Positions 51,117-58,599 of a stretch of DNA of 64,000 nucleotides are shown in pieces (the first letter of the stretch is position 1; each line of letters opens with the position of its first letter). The stretch lies in assembly GCF_020215645.1 (NCBI RefSeq), contig NZ_CP084058.1, positions 1,984,001-2,048,000 of the forward strand, given 5' to 3'. The notes below the pieces were generated by a model. It made no database searches, was not told the DNA's origin, and saw only the letters and a list, made by a program, of their open reading frames with translations. The position numbers and the translations under genes are program-made. This stretch comes from Nonomuraea gerenzanensis. Its GTDB lineage: Bacteria > Actinomycetota > Actinomycetes > Streptosporangiales > Streptosporangiaceae.

Positions 51117-51863
51117 CGTGTGCGTGACCGCGCATGCCCGGCCGAAGTCCCGGCCAGGCGAGCTGCGACGGTGACGTCATATGGCGGCGACTCGACCCTG
51201 TAGGGCCTCCCGCGAGGACCGATCACACCACTCCGCGGTTGCGTCCCGCGAGACATGTCCGCCCATCACGCCGCCCTAGATAAGCAGCACCTTGAACTCG
51301 GTAGCGAGAAAGTGGGGGTCACTGGTGCACGATCTGCTTCTCCAGCGCCGCTCACCGGCCAAACTGTTGTCTGCGGCCATCGTTCTGCTCTCCTCGGTTT
51401 GAATAGGCCCTCCAAGGATCAAGCGATGGCCGTCACCATACTTACGCCGATTCGGCCCTGACCAAGCCGAACGTCCACCTGCCCTCCAGCGCGACCGCGA
51501 GCAGCAAGCCGTCGGCGGCCTCGACCCGAGTTTCACCGGGTCGGTGCCTCTCGTCCTCTAGCTATTTGGTGGCCTTCGGATCCGCTGCTGGCCGGTCGGC
51601 GACTTTCGCCCTCGTTTCCGAGGCGGTCGGTGGCCTTCGAAGCGTTCCTGACCGGTCGGCAGCCTCCGCCCTTGTTCCGGGCTTGCGGTGTATTGACTGG
51701 CATTAGTGCTGCCAGCACCGCCCCTTGCGCGTGGAGTTCGTGGTGTCGTCCGGTCGGTCAGGCCTGCCCGCCCTTCTTCGCGGCGCACAACCCCGGTCCT
51801 TTCCATCCCCAACGCCGGTGGACGTGCGCGGGCTCCCGCGTTGAGGGCGTTTTCGTTGTTGGC
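51117..51863. other. Gene-poor gap after dprA, possibly a decayed element
   Basis: No reading frame here looks like a real protein. TGACCCCCAC-type sequence on the minus strand near 51310-51330, next to short peptide-like remnants, is reminiscent of an insertion-sequence end, but no inverted repeat or transposase could be identified. The right half contains the 61-bp repeat listed separately. Confidence 0.4.
51568..51690. repeat. Two degenerate 61-bp tandem repeats
   Basis: GGTGGCCTTCG starts at 51568 and again at 51629. Each copy continues with a diverged CTG(G/A)CCGGTCGGC and CGCCCT(C/T)GTT(T/C)C. The period is 61 bases. Confidence 0.7.
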
Positions 51864-52445
51864 TCAACGATCGAGAGCTTCCCCGCTGCCGTCCGGATCA
51901 AGGGCTGACGACGGTGACTCGATCGGGAACAGGATCGGGCTGAGCAGGTATTGCGTGCGGTCGGGAGCCGAGGGGTTCGAGAGGCGGGGGGCGATGGCGG
52001 CGCGTAGCTCGCTGATCAGTTCGTGCAGTTCGTCGTGGCTGAGCCAGATCGCGTGCTGCCGGTAGCCGACGAGATCGGCGACCGGGTCGGCCTCGTCCCG
52101 GTCGAGGTAGGCGTTGAACTCGGCGAGCAGGATGGCCATGGCTGTGGCGAAGCCGCGCCGGTGGTCGTCGGGCGTCAGCGATTCGACCATGGCGGGGTCG
52201 ATCACCGCGAGGTCCTGGCGTAGGCGGTAGCGGCGCTCGACGGCTCCGCGTACCCGCCGCTCTTCGGCCACCTCCAGGACTCCCTCGAGCGCAAGCAGCT
52301 CGATGTGGCGGTAGAGCGTGGCCTTGGAGACGTCGGGGATGCGCGCGCACAGTTGGGACGTCGTGAGCATGCGACCGCCTCGCATCGCGTGGACGATGCG
52401 GAGCCGTACCGGGTGGGCCAGAAGTTCCAAGGTGTCCACCGGCAT
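51864..52445 (-). CDS. ArsR-like winged-helix transcriptional regulator
   Basis: This 193-residue regulator has an N-terminal winged helix (residues 1-75): LELLAHPVRLRIVHAMRGGR, then TTSQLCARIPDVSKATLYRH, with a wing rich in Arg. The C-terminal half is helical and probably binds a ligand or dimerises. It is divergent from the alpha/beta hydrolase. The 30-base gap contains CATATG repeats and a perfect 10-bp-arm palindrome, a likely operator for both genes. The ligand is unknown. Confidence 0.82.
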   Translation of the reverse strand: MPVDTLELLAHPVRLRIVHAMRGGRMLTTSQLCARIPDVSKATLYRHIELLALEGVLEVAEERRVRGAVERRYRLRQDLAVIDPAMVESLTPDDHRRGFATAMAILLAEFNAYLDRDEADPVADLVGYRQHAIWLSHDELHELISELRAAIAPRLSNPSAPDRTQYLLSPILFPIESPSSALDPDGSGEALDR

Positions 52446-52463
52446 ATGGTCTCATATGTGCTA

Positions 52464-52485
52464 CCTTTCTCATAAATGAGAAAGG
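52464..52485. promoter_or_regulatory. Perfect palindromic operator
   Basis: CCTTTCTCAT (52464-52473) and ATGAGAAAGG (52476-52485) are perfect 10-bp arms around AA. The second arm contains the ATG at 52476, so if that is the true start, a bound regulator would cover the initiation codon. CATATG also occurs twice nearby (52443-52448 and 52453-52458). Confidence 0.75.
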
Positions 52486-53789
52486 TTGGGTGGGTGGGCG
52501 TGGGAGAAGCCGTCGAGCCGGGTGCGGTTGCCGTCTCTGTTGTGGAGATGGCAGGTGCGGGGCGTTTTGAGGAGATCGAGCAGTTGCTTGCTCCGTCGCT
52601 GCGGGCTGTCGTGTCTGCGCGACTGTTGCAGGAGGCGTGGCACGGCGAGGTGGTCGCCAAGCGGGGTGGGGTGGCCGGCGTCGGGCGGCCGGTGAGTGAG
52701 GGGGCCGGTGCGGGGTTGGTGCGGGTGAGCGTTCCGATCGACTGCCGGGAGGGTGAGTTCGCCCTCGTTGTGGTGGTCGATGAGGGTGGCAGTCTGCATG
52801 GGCTGCAGTTGGCGGCAGCGGGGACGGGGGCGTGGACGATGCCGTCTTATGTTGAGCCTGAGCGCTTCTTCGAGCAGGACGTCACCGTTGCCGCCGGTAC
52901 TCACGCGGTGCCGGGCACGTTGAGCTTGCCGCATGGTGAGGGGCCGTGGCCTGCTGTCGTGGTGCTCAGTGGAGGGGGGCCGTTCGACCGCGATGAGACG
53001 AGCGGGCCCAACAAGCCGCTCAAGGATCTCGCTTGGGGGCTGGCCAGTCGGGGTGTGGCCGTGCTGCGCTTCGACAAGGTGACTTACACGCATCGGGAGA
53101 TGATGACCGCGTCGGACTTCACGATGACCGGCGAGTACGTCCCGTACGCGGTGGCTGCCGTTCGGTTGCTTCAGGGGCGGCCCGAAGTGGATGCCGGGCG
53201 GGTCTTCTTGGTGGGGCACAGCATGGGGGGCAAGGTGGCTCCGCGGGTGGCCGCCGAGGAGAGTTCCGTGGCCGGACTGGTGATCATGGCTGGTGATACG
53301 CAGCCCATGCATCGCGCCGCTGTGCGGGTGGTGCGCTACCTCGCCAGAGTGAGTCCGGGCATGGTCCCGGAGGCTGCGGTCGAGGGTCTTGTCGGGCAGG
53401 CGGCCGTGGTCGACAGCCCCGACTTCTCGCTCTCCACGCCGGCTACGGAGCTGCCTTTCGGGTTGCCCGCTTCGTATTGGCTGGATCTGCGTGACTATGA
53501 CCCGGTCGCCACTGCGGCGGGCCTGGACAAGCCGATGTTCATCCTTCAGGGAGGCCGGGATTATCAGGTCACTGTCGCGGACGATCTGTCCGGGTGGCGT
53601 GCGGGCCTTGGCCACCGTTCCGATGTGACGATTCGGGTGTACGACGCCGATAACCACCTCTTCTTTCCTGGTGAGGGTGTTTCCACGCCTGAGGAGTACG
53701 AGGCTGCGCAACATGTCGATCCGGCTGTGGTCGAGGACGTCGCGGAGTGGGTTGCCGCGGTGCGGGGGGCTGGTGTGCGGTTGTCGTAG
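52476..53789 (+). CDS. Alpha/beta hydrolase with N-terminal DUF3887-like domain
   Basis: This 437-residue protein has an N-terminal NTF2/DUF3887-like region (about residues 15-120: FEEIEQLLAPSLRAVVS). The alpha/beta hydrolase domain follows, with nucleophile elbow GHSMGG (about residue 248), acid Asp in LQGGRDYQV and His in DADNHLFFPG. No signal peptide is evident. The start is uncertain: ATG 52476 lies within the palindrome and GTG 52500 is an alternative. The gene is divergent from the winged-helix regulator and strongly G/T-rich on its coding strand. It is probably an esterase or peptidase of unknown substrate. Confidence 0.83.
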   Translation: MRKVGWVGVGEAVEPGAVAVSVVEMAGAGRFEEIEQLLAPSLRAVVSARLLQEAWHGEVVAKRGGVAGVGRPVSEGAGAGLVRVSVPIDCREGEFALVVVVDEGGSLHGLQLAAAGTGAWTMPSYVEPERFFEQDVTVAAGTHAVPGTLSLPHGEGPWPAVVVLSGGGPFDRDETSGPNKPLKDLAWGLASRGVAVLRFDKVTYTHREMMTASDFTMTGEYVPYAVAAVRLLQGRPEVDAGRVFLVGHSMGGKVAPRVAAEESSVAGLVIMAGDTQPMHRAAVRVVRYLARVSPGMVPEAAVEGLVGQAAVVDSPDFSLSTPATELPFGLPASYWLDLRDYDPVATAAGLDKPMFILQGGRDYQVTVADDLSGWRAGLGHRSDVTIRVYDADNHLFFPGEGVSTPEEYEAAQHVDPAVVEDVAEWVAAVRGAGVRLS

Positions 53790-53823
53790 CCGCGCACTTG
53801 GGGAGGTTGTTTGGGTATGGCGC

Positions 53824-53902
53824 GTGGGTGGGCGGCTGGCTCGGTGGCTGGGTGGCTGGCTGGGTGGCTGGGTGGCTGGGTGGGTGGCTGGGTGGCTGGG
53901 GT
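53824..53902 (+). repeat. G-rich GGCTGGGT-type repeat before xerC
   Basis: About eight GGCTGG units, mostly spaced by GT or GGT, fill 79 bases of the 198-base gap between the hydrolase and xerC. Runs of GGG at regular spacing could form G-quadruplex structure in the non-template strand. Confidence 0.85.
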
Positions 53903-53987
53903 CGGGCCTTGGAGAGGGTGAGAGTTGTGGTGTGGTTCGGGCAGTGGTGAGAGGTTGGTGGGGAGGGAGAGACGGGAGGGTTCGGGC

Positions 53988-54869
53988 GTGGACAGGGACG
54001 AGGTTGTGGCGGAGTTCGGGCGGTATCTGCGGCTTGAGCGTGATCTTTCGCCGCATACGGTTCGGGCGTACCTGGCTGATGTGAACTCTCTGCTCGACCA
54101 CACTGGCGGGGAGGTCGAGGGGCTGGACATCGGGGTGCTCAGGGAGTGGCTGGCGGGGCAGCATGCTGCTGGGAAAGCGCGGGCTACGTTGGCGCGGCGG
54201 ACTGCGTGCGCTCGTACCTTCACCGCTTACTGCCATCGACGGGGCTGGCTGGTGGCGGATCCCGGGTTGCTGCTGGGCAGCGCGAAGTCGCCTCGGGCGT
54301 TGCCTGCCGTGCTTGATCAGCGGCAGGCGGAGGCTGTGCTGGCGGTGCCTTCCGAGGGGGAGCCCAAGGAATTGCGGGATCAGGCGCTGCTGGAGCTGCT
54401 GTATGCCACGGGTGTGCGGGTGGGTGAGCTTTGTGCGCTCGATGTGGACGACGTGGATCGTGAGCGGAACGTCATCAGAGTGCTGGGGAAAGGGCGGAAA
54501 GAGCGGTCGGTGCCGTTCGGGGCGCCTGCGCTGCGGGCGTTGGATCGGTGGTGCATTCATGGGCGGCCGTTGTTGATGCGGGCCGGATCGGGGGCGGCGC
54601 TTTTTCTCGGGGTGCGGGGTGGTCGTATCGATGCGGGGACTGTTCGGCGGGTGGTGCATGCGCGGTTGGCGCAGGTGGAGGGGGCTCCGGATATGGGGCC
54701 GCATGGGTTGCGGCATAGTGCGGCGACGCATCTGCTGGAGGGTGGGGCTGATCTTCGGAGTGTTCAGGAGTTGCTCGGGCATGCGTCTTTGAGTACGACG
54801 CAGATTTATACGCACGTTTCTATCGAGAGGTTGCGGGCGGCGTATCGGCAGGCGCATCCGAGGGCTTGA
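53988..54869 (+). CDS. xerC: Tyrosine recombinase XerC
   Basis: This 293-residue recombinase resolves chromosome dimers at dif. The N-terminal SAM-like DNA-binding domain includes LERDLSPHTVRAYLADVNSL. The catalytic set is Arg in TGVRVGEL, Lys in LGKGRKERSVP, His and Arg in HGLRHSAAT, His in LGHASLST and the nucleophile Tyr in QIYTHV. GTG 53988 follows GGGAGGG. Gene composition is unusually G/T-rich at third positions compared with the ffh-trmD block. Confidence 0.92.
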   Translation: MDRDEVVAEFGRYLRLERDLSPHTVRAYLADVNSLLDHTGGEVEGLDIGVLREWLAGQHAAGKARATLARRTACARTFTAYCHRRGWLVADPGLLLGSAKSPRALPAVLDQRQAEAVLAVPSEGEPKELRDQALLELLYATGVRVGELCALDVDDVDRERNVIRVLGKGRKERSVPFGAPALRALDRWCIHGRPLLMRAGSGAALFLGVRGGRIDAGTVRRVVHARLAQVEGAPDMGPHGLRHSAATHLLEGGADLRSVQELLGHASLSTTQIYTHVSIERLRAAYRQAHPRA

Positions 54870-54909
54870 TGAGCGCTTGATGATGCGTTCGGTGGGTTGG
54901 TAGGGGTGG

Positions 54910-55716
54910 TTATTTGGGGCTGATGCGTTGGTCGGGCGTGAGCTGGTTGACGCAGGCTTGAGGGGGCTTGGGGTGGTGTCCGCGGTTGCTGGGTCTGGGG
55001 AGCCGTTGTTTGCGGTGCTGGCCTTTGATGCGACTTTGTGGGTTCGGGGTGGAGCGGGGTGTGCGGCGGCGGCGGCGGAGAAATGCGGCGGTGATGAGGA
55101 GGAGGGTTATGGCGGAGGTGGAGAGGCCGATGGCGGTGATGGCGAGGTGAGGGGAGAGGTTGCGGCGTAGCTCTTGGAGCGTTCCAAGCCAGTAAGGGGG
55201 CTGAGGGATGGGGACGGTGACGCATGAAGGTCGTGGCAGGGGCGTTAGGCCGCTGTTGGGGCTCGGCTGAGGAGGACTGGGGTGGAGGCTTTTGTCGTCC
55301 CTGGGGCTTGGAGCGCCGGTTGTGCTTGGGCTGCGGTGGAAATGCGAAATGAGCGCGGCAATCGGTGGTGAGGTGCTGGGGGAGTTGGCGTTGGGATTGG
55401 TGCTGACGATGGTGGCGGACATGGGGGCGGTCGTGGTTGGTGTCTGGTTCAGCGTGATGGCGCTGAGTGGGTGCGCGGTGGCTGCGATGGCTGCGGTCTT
55501 GATTACGGCTGCGGAGGATGCGGCGGTGAAGGCGGCGGGGATGACCGGCCTAAAGGTGAAAGTGCCGGGGGTGGCGGGCGTGAAGGTGGAAGTGCCGGGG
55601 GTGGCGGGCGTGAAGGTGGAAGTGCCGGGGGTGGCGGGCGTGAAGGTGGAAGTGCCGGGGGTGGCGGGCGTGGAGATGGGCGGTGTGGCGTTGGAGGGCG
55701 CGGCGGGGGAGGGCAT
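54910..55716 (-). CDS. Thr/Pro-rich protein with a membrane helix, possibly the displaced C-terminus of the M23 peptidase
   Basis: This open frame gives 268 residues from its first ATG. It starts with a Ser/Pro/Ala segment, four TPATPGTSTF repeats and a long Pro/Ser/Thr-rich stretch. A convincing membrane helix lies at about residues 191-213 (LAITAIGLSTSAITLLLITAAF), followed by RRRRR and a basic tail. GC-rich third codon positions across the membrane helix support coding on this strand. The same frame is open upstream to 55878, well inside the M23 peptidase gene, so a single-base shift would fuse the two. It ends 40 bases from the convergent xerC. A separate gene with an undetermined start is the alternative. 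Confidence 0.45.
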   Translation of the reverse strand: MPSPAAPSNATPPISTPATPGTSTFTPATPGTSTFTPATPGTSTFTPATPGTFTFRPVIPAAFTAASSAAVIKTAAIAATAHPLSAITLNQTPTTTAPMSATIVSTNPNANSPSTSPPIAALISHFHRSPSTTGAPSPRDDKSLHPSPPQPSPNSGLTPLPRPSCVTVPIPQPPYWLGTLQELRRNLSPHLAITAIGLSTSAITLLLITAAFLRRRRRTPRSTPNPQSRIKGQHRKQRLPRPSNRGHHPKPPQACVNQLTPDQRISPK

Positions 55717-56392
55717 GGCGGAGAAGATCGCTGGGGCGGAGGGCGCGAAGGTGTGAGGGATGTCGGGCGTGAAGGGCGCGGGGGTGGAAGGGGTGGGGGT
55801 GGAGGGCGTGGAGGTGCGGAGGGGTGGGCCAGAAGGGGAGGAGGCGGGTGGGGGCTTGGCCCAGGAGTTGGAGTGGGTTCAGGTAGGTGGTGCCGCGGCG
55901 GAGGCCCCAGTGGAGGCAGGACTCTTCACAGTGGGGCTTGCTCGAAGGCTCGACGGTGCCGAGCTTGGTGCCAGGGGTGACGGGTTGGCCTCGGCGTACT
56001 GAGGGCGTGACGGGGAGGTAGGTCGTGCGTAGGCCGCCTTCGTGCTCGATGGTGACCACGCCCTTGCCGGCTACGGGGCCGGCGAAGCGGATCGTGCCTG
56101 GACCGGCTGCCAGGACTGGGGTGTCGGCTGGGGCGGCGAGGTCGAGGCCGCGGTGGCCTGCGAGCCATGGCTCTGGCGGTGGGGTGAAGCGGCGCAGGAT
56201 TCTGGGATTTCCATCGAGGGGCCAGCGCCATGTCGGGGGAGAGGCTCTCGCTGGGTGGGCGGGGGTGGTGGACAGGAGCAGGGTTGTCGAGATGAGCAAT
56301 ATCGAGGCGGCAGAGGTGAGTCTCGTCAGGGGACTGGGCGATGGGAGCAAGGGGAGCGGGGTTGCTCGGGGGATGGAGGGTTGGGTGTTCAT
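55550..56392 (-). CDS. M23-family (LytM-type) peptidase, secreted, with aberrant C-terminal repeats
   Basis: This 280-residue product has a signal peptide (about residues 22-50, ending AHPARA) and a LytM/M23 domain with HRGLD (His80, Asp84). The final metal-site segment is PHCEESCLHWGLRRG, in which the first His of the usual HxH pair is Cys159 and His161 is kept. The family normally ends soon after LQLLGQAPTRLLP (about residue 186). Here the frame runs on through low-complexity His/Pro/Leu codons and HARHPRHFHL repeats, which look like out-of-frame readings of the Thr/Pro repeats. A location upstream of rpsB is usual for this peptidase. Confidence 0.75.
   Translation of the reverse strand: MNTQPSIPRATPLPLLPSPSPLTRLTSAASILLISTTLLLSTTPAHPARASPPTWRWPLDGNPRILRRFTPPPEPWLAGHRGLDLAAPADTPVLAAGPGTIRFAGPVAGKGVVTIEHEGGLRTTYLPVTPSVRRGQPVTPGTKLGTVEPSSKPHCEESCLHWGLRRGTTYLNPLQLLGQAPTRLLPFWPTPPHLHALHPHPFHPRALHARHPSHLRALRPSDLLRHALPRRALQRHTAHLHARHPRHFHLHARHPRHFHLHARHPRHFHLHARHPRHFHL
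55561..55680. repeat. Four 30-bp tandem repeats
   Basis: There are three identical 30-bp units from 55561 to 55650 and a fourth (55651-55680) that diverges at its end. The unit is AGTGCCGGGGGTGGCGGGCG followed by TGAAGGTGGA. Because 30 is a multiple of three and the unit lacks stops in several frames, it is open in at least two frames on the minus strand and one on the plus strand. Confidence 0.95.
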
Positions 56393-56511
56393 GGTGGGAG
56401 GTTGGCTGAAGCGGGCGGGGGCGCGGGAGGGCGAACGTCGTTCTGTGGATAAGGCGTGGATGTGGGCGGAGGGATGGGGCGAAGTACGGGCGTGTGAGGT
56501 GCGCCAGATGA

Positions 56512-57903
56512 TCAGGTGTTGACGGTGCGGCGGTGATGGGGGCGGAGGGGGGACGTCCAGATCCAGATGGTGCTGAGGGCTATGCCGGCTGCGCAGATGA
56601 GGATGACGGGGCGTAGGCCCACGAGTTCGGCGAGGAAGCCGCCGGCGAGCCCGCCCAGGGCCAGGACGCCTTGGACGGCGAAGGTCGTGGTGGCGTTCAC
56701 GCGGCCGCGTAGCTCTGGAGGGGTTTCCCTGAGGGTGATGGCGCCCATGCAGGTGGCGAAGGCGACGACGATGCCGCCCGTGATCGTGCTGGTCAGGGCC
56801 AGCAGGGAGAGCTTCCACCACAACGGGCCGGTCAGCAGGCCCACTGCGAGGATCTCGATGGGGAAGAAGATCACCGAGATGAGCAGGACGCGGTTCTCGC
56901 CGTAGCGCTTGGACAGGCGGGCCGTCAGCCAGGCGCCGAGGAGGCCGCCGGCGCCGCTCAGGGCGATGAGGGCGCCGATGAGAGCTTTGGGGATGTCGAG
57001 GGTGTTCAGCATGTAGAGCATGTAGACGGCCGTGTAGGCCATGGCGAAGAAGTTGATGGTGACGCCGGCTCCCAGGAGTGCGCGCAGGACCGGGTGGGTG
57101 ACGCTGGTCTTCAGGCCTTCCACGACGTCGCGCCACATGCTCCTGGACGCCGAGGGGGTGTTGTGCTCGGGGGTTCTGATGGTGCGCAGCAGGAGGGCCG
57201 AGGTCAGGAACGCGAACGCCTCAGCCAGTACGGCCAGAGGAGCCGTGAGGAGTTGCACCAGGAGGCCCGCCAGGCCGGGGCCGCTGACTGACGCCACCGA
57301 ATAGGAGGCGTGGAAGCCGGCCATGGCCTCCGTTCGCTGGGAGGGGTCGACCACCGCTGCCAGGTGCGGGAAGTTCGCGGCCTTGAAGAGTACGCCTGCT
57401 GTGCCGATGACCAGGGCAACGGCTACCAGCCAGACGACGTTCAGTATGCCGAGCAGCCAGGCGATGGGGATCGTGACCGCGGCGGCGCAGGAGACGAGCT
57501 CGCAAGCGATCATCAGCGGGCGGTGGCGGGTGAGCCGGTCGGCGATGGCTCCCGACTGGAGGCCGAACAGGAGGACCGGGACCGAGGCGGCGGCGGTGAG
57601 GATGCCCATCTGGGAGGGGGAGGCGGTCAGCAGGGTGACCGCGGTCAACGGGATGGCCAGCTTGGAGACCTCCGAACCGGTGACGGAGATGGTGCGGGCC
57701 GTCCAGAGGAGGCGGTAGTCGCGTTGCTTGCGCAGGGGAGGTGGGGGCGGATTTGTTCGGTCTGGCTGAGGGAGGGGGGCGGTGGGTTGGGGAGCGGGCG
57801 GTTGTGCCGTTGCGGGGGGAGGTGGCGTGGCGGTTCTGGTGCTGCGACTGGTGGTTGGTGTGGGGGAGGTGCTGCTGGGCGAGTTGTGAAGGGAACGCTT
57901 CAT
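56512..57903 (-). CDS. MFS efflux transporter
   Basis: This is a 463-residue major facilitator protein. About 60 N-terminal residues are Pro/Thr-rich and may be partly untranslated. The twelve-helix core begins at LRKQRDYRLLWTARTISVTG. The motif SGAIADRLTRHRPLM between helices 2 and 3 matches the MFS loop-2-3 signature in the EntS/MefA-like exporter group. It is divergent from an ArsR regulator, and the intergenic inverted repeat overlaps its annotated start. Internal GTG or ATG codons after residue 60 could be the true start. It probably exports a drug, macrolide or siderophore under repressor control. Confidence 0.85.
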   Translation of the reverse strand: MKRSLHNSPSSTSPTPTTSRSTRTATPPPPATAQPPAPQPTAPLPQPDRTNPPPPPLRKQRDYRLLWTARTISVTGSEVSKLAIPLTAVTLLTASPSQMGILTAAASVPVLLFGLQSGAIADRLTRHRPLMIACELVSCAAAVTIPIAWLLGILNVVWLVAVALVIGTAGVLFKAANFPHLAAVVDPSQRTEAMAGFHASYSVASVSGPGLAGLLVQLLTAPLAVLAEAFAFLTSALLLRTIRTPEHNTPSASRSMWRDVVEGLKTSVTHPVLRALLGAGVTINFFAMAYTAVYMLYMLNTLDIPKALIGALIALSGAGGLLGAWLTARLSKRYGENRVLLISVIFFPIEILAVGLLTGPLWWKLSLLALTSTITGGIVVAFATCMGAITLRETPPELRGRVNATTTFAVQGVLALGGLAGGFLAELVGLRPVILICAAGIALSTIWIWTSPLRPHHRRTVNT

Positions 57904-57934
57904 AACTATGAAGGTAACCCTTCATAGTTATGAA
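57899..57934. promoter_or_regulatory. Double ArsR-type operator between the MFS and ArsR genes
   Basis: TTCATAACTATGAAGG (57899-57914) and CCTTCATAGTTATGAA (57919-57934) are perfect 16-bp inverted arms around TAAC. Each arm is itself a TTCATA-N2-TATGAA palindrome, giving two tandem dimer sites. Confidence 0.82.
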
Positions 57935-57972
57935 AGCAACGTTTCAGGTCTCGGGATGGGTACGTTTGGCGC

Positions 57973-58599
57973 ATGACGCAGGAGAGAGAAGGGCTCAGCG
58001 ACCCCAAGGCGATGCGGGCGCTGGCTCATCCGGCGAGGTTGATGATCCTCAACAGGCTTCGGGTGCAGGGGAGCGCGACCGCGACCGAGGTGGCGGAGAT
58101 CGCGGGGATCACGCCCAGTGCCGCCAGTTATCACCTGCGGATGTTGGCCAAGTACGGGTTCGTGGAGGACGCGCCGCCGCGGGGGGATGGCAGGGAGCGG
58201 GTGTGGCAGGGCGTGGACCGGCCGCTGAGTGTGGGGACGCGGCCTGATGATCAGCCGGAGGTGCGGGCGGCGAAGGTGTTGTTGATCGCGGCGTTCCGGC
58301 GGGATGCGAACGAGGAGGCGGAGCGGGCGCTGGCGAACTCCGATCTGGAGCCGGACGAGTGGCGGGAGGTGACGTTGTTCAGCCGGCATCGTCTCCGGGT
58401 CGATCCTGAGGAGCTTGCGCGGCTGAATCGGCAGATCGAGGAGTTGATCGAGCCGTATTTCGCTCGGGACCGGGGTGCGGAGGTCGCGCCTGCGGGGGCC
58501 CGGCTCGTGGAGGCGCAGATCAATCTGTTTCCGGTGGCGGCGAGGGTGGTTCCGGGGCTGCCCACCGAGGACCACGATGCTGGGCGGGGAGACGAGTGA
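57973..58599 (+). CDS. ArsR-family transcriptional regulator
   Basis: This 208-residue regulator has an N-terminal winged helix (residues about 10-80: AMRALAHPARLMILNRLRVQ, then TPSAASYHLRMLAKYGFV). The longer helical C-terminal part contains an AFRRDANEEAERAL segment seen in many actinobacterial HTH_20 regulators that control exporters. ATG 57973 lies 38 bases downstream of the double operator. It most likely represses itself and the divergent MFS gene. There are no metal-binding Cys pairs, so the inducer is probably organic. Confidence 0.87.
   Translation: MTQEREGLSDPKAMRALAHPARLMILNRLRVQGSATATEVAEIAGITPSAASYHLRMLAKYGFVEDAPPRGDGRERVWQGVDRPLSVGTRPDDQPEVRAAKVLLIAAFRRDANEEAERALANSDLEPDEWREVTLFSRHRLRVDPEELARLNRQIEELIEPYFARDRGAEVAPAGARLVEAQINLFPVAARVVPGLPTEDHDAGRGDE

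Noticed and set aside
51276..51536. Minus-strand frame possibly representing a transposase remnant
   Set aside because: No transposase motif or inverted repeats could be identified, so it is reported only as a doubtful gap.
55561..55680. Possible CRISPR array
   Set aside because: The repeats are directly adjacent without spacers and lie in coding frames; no cas genes.
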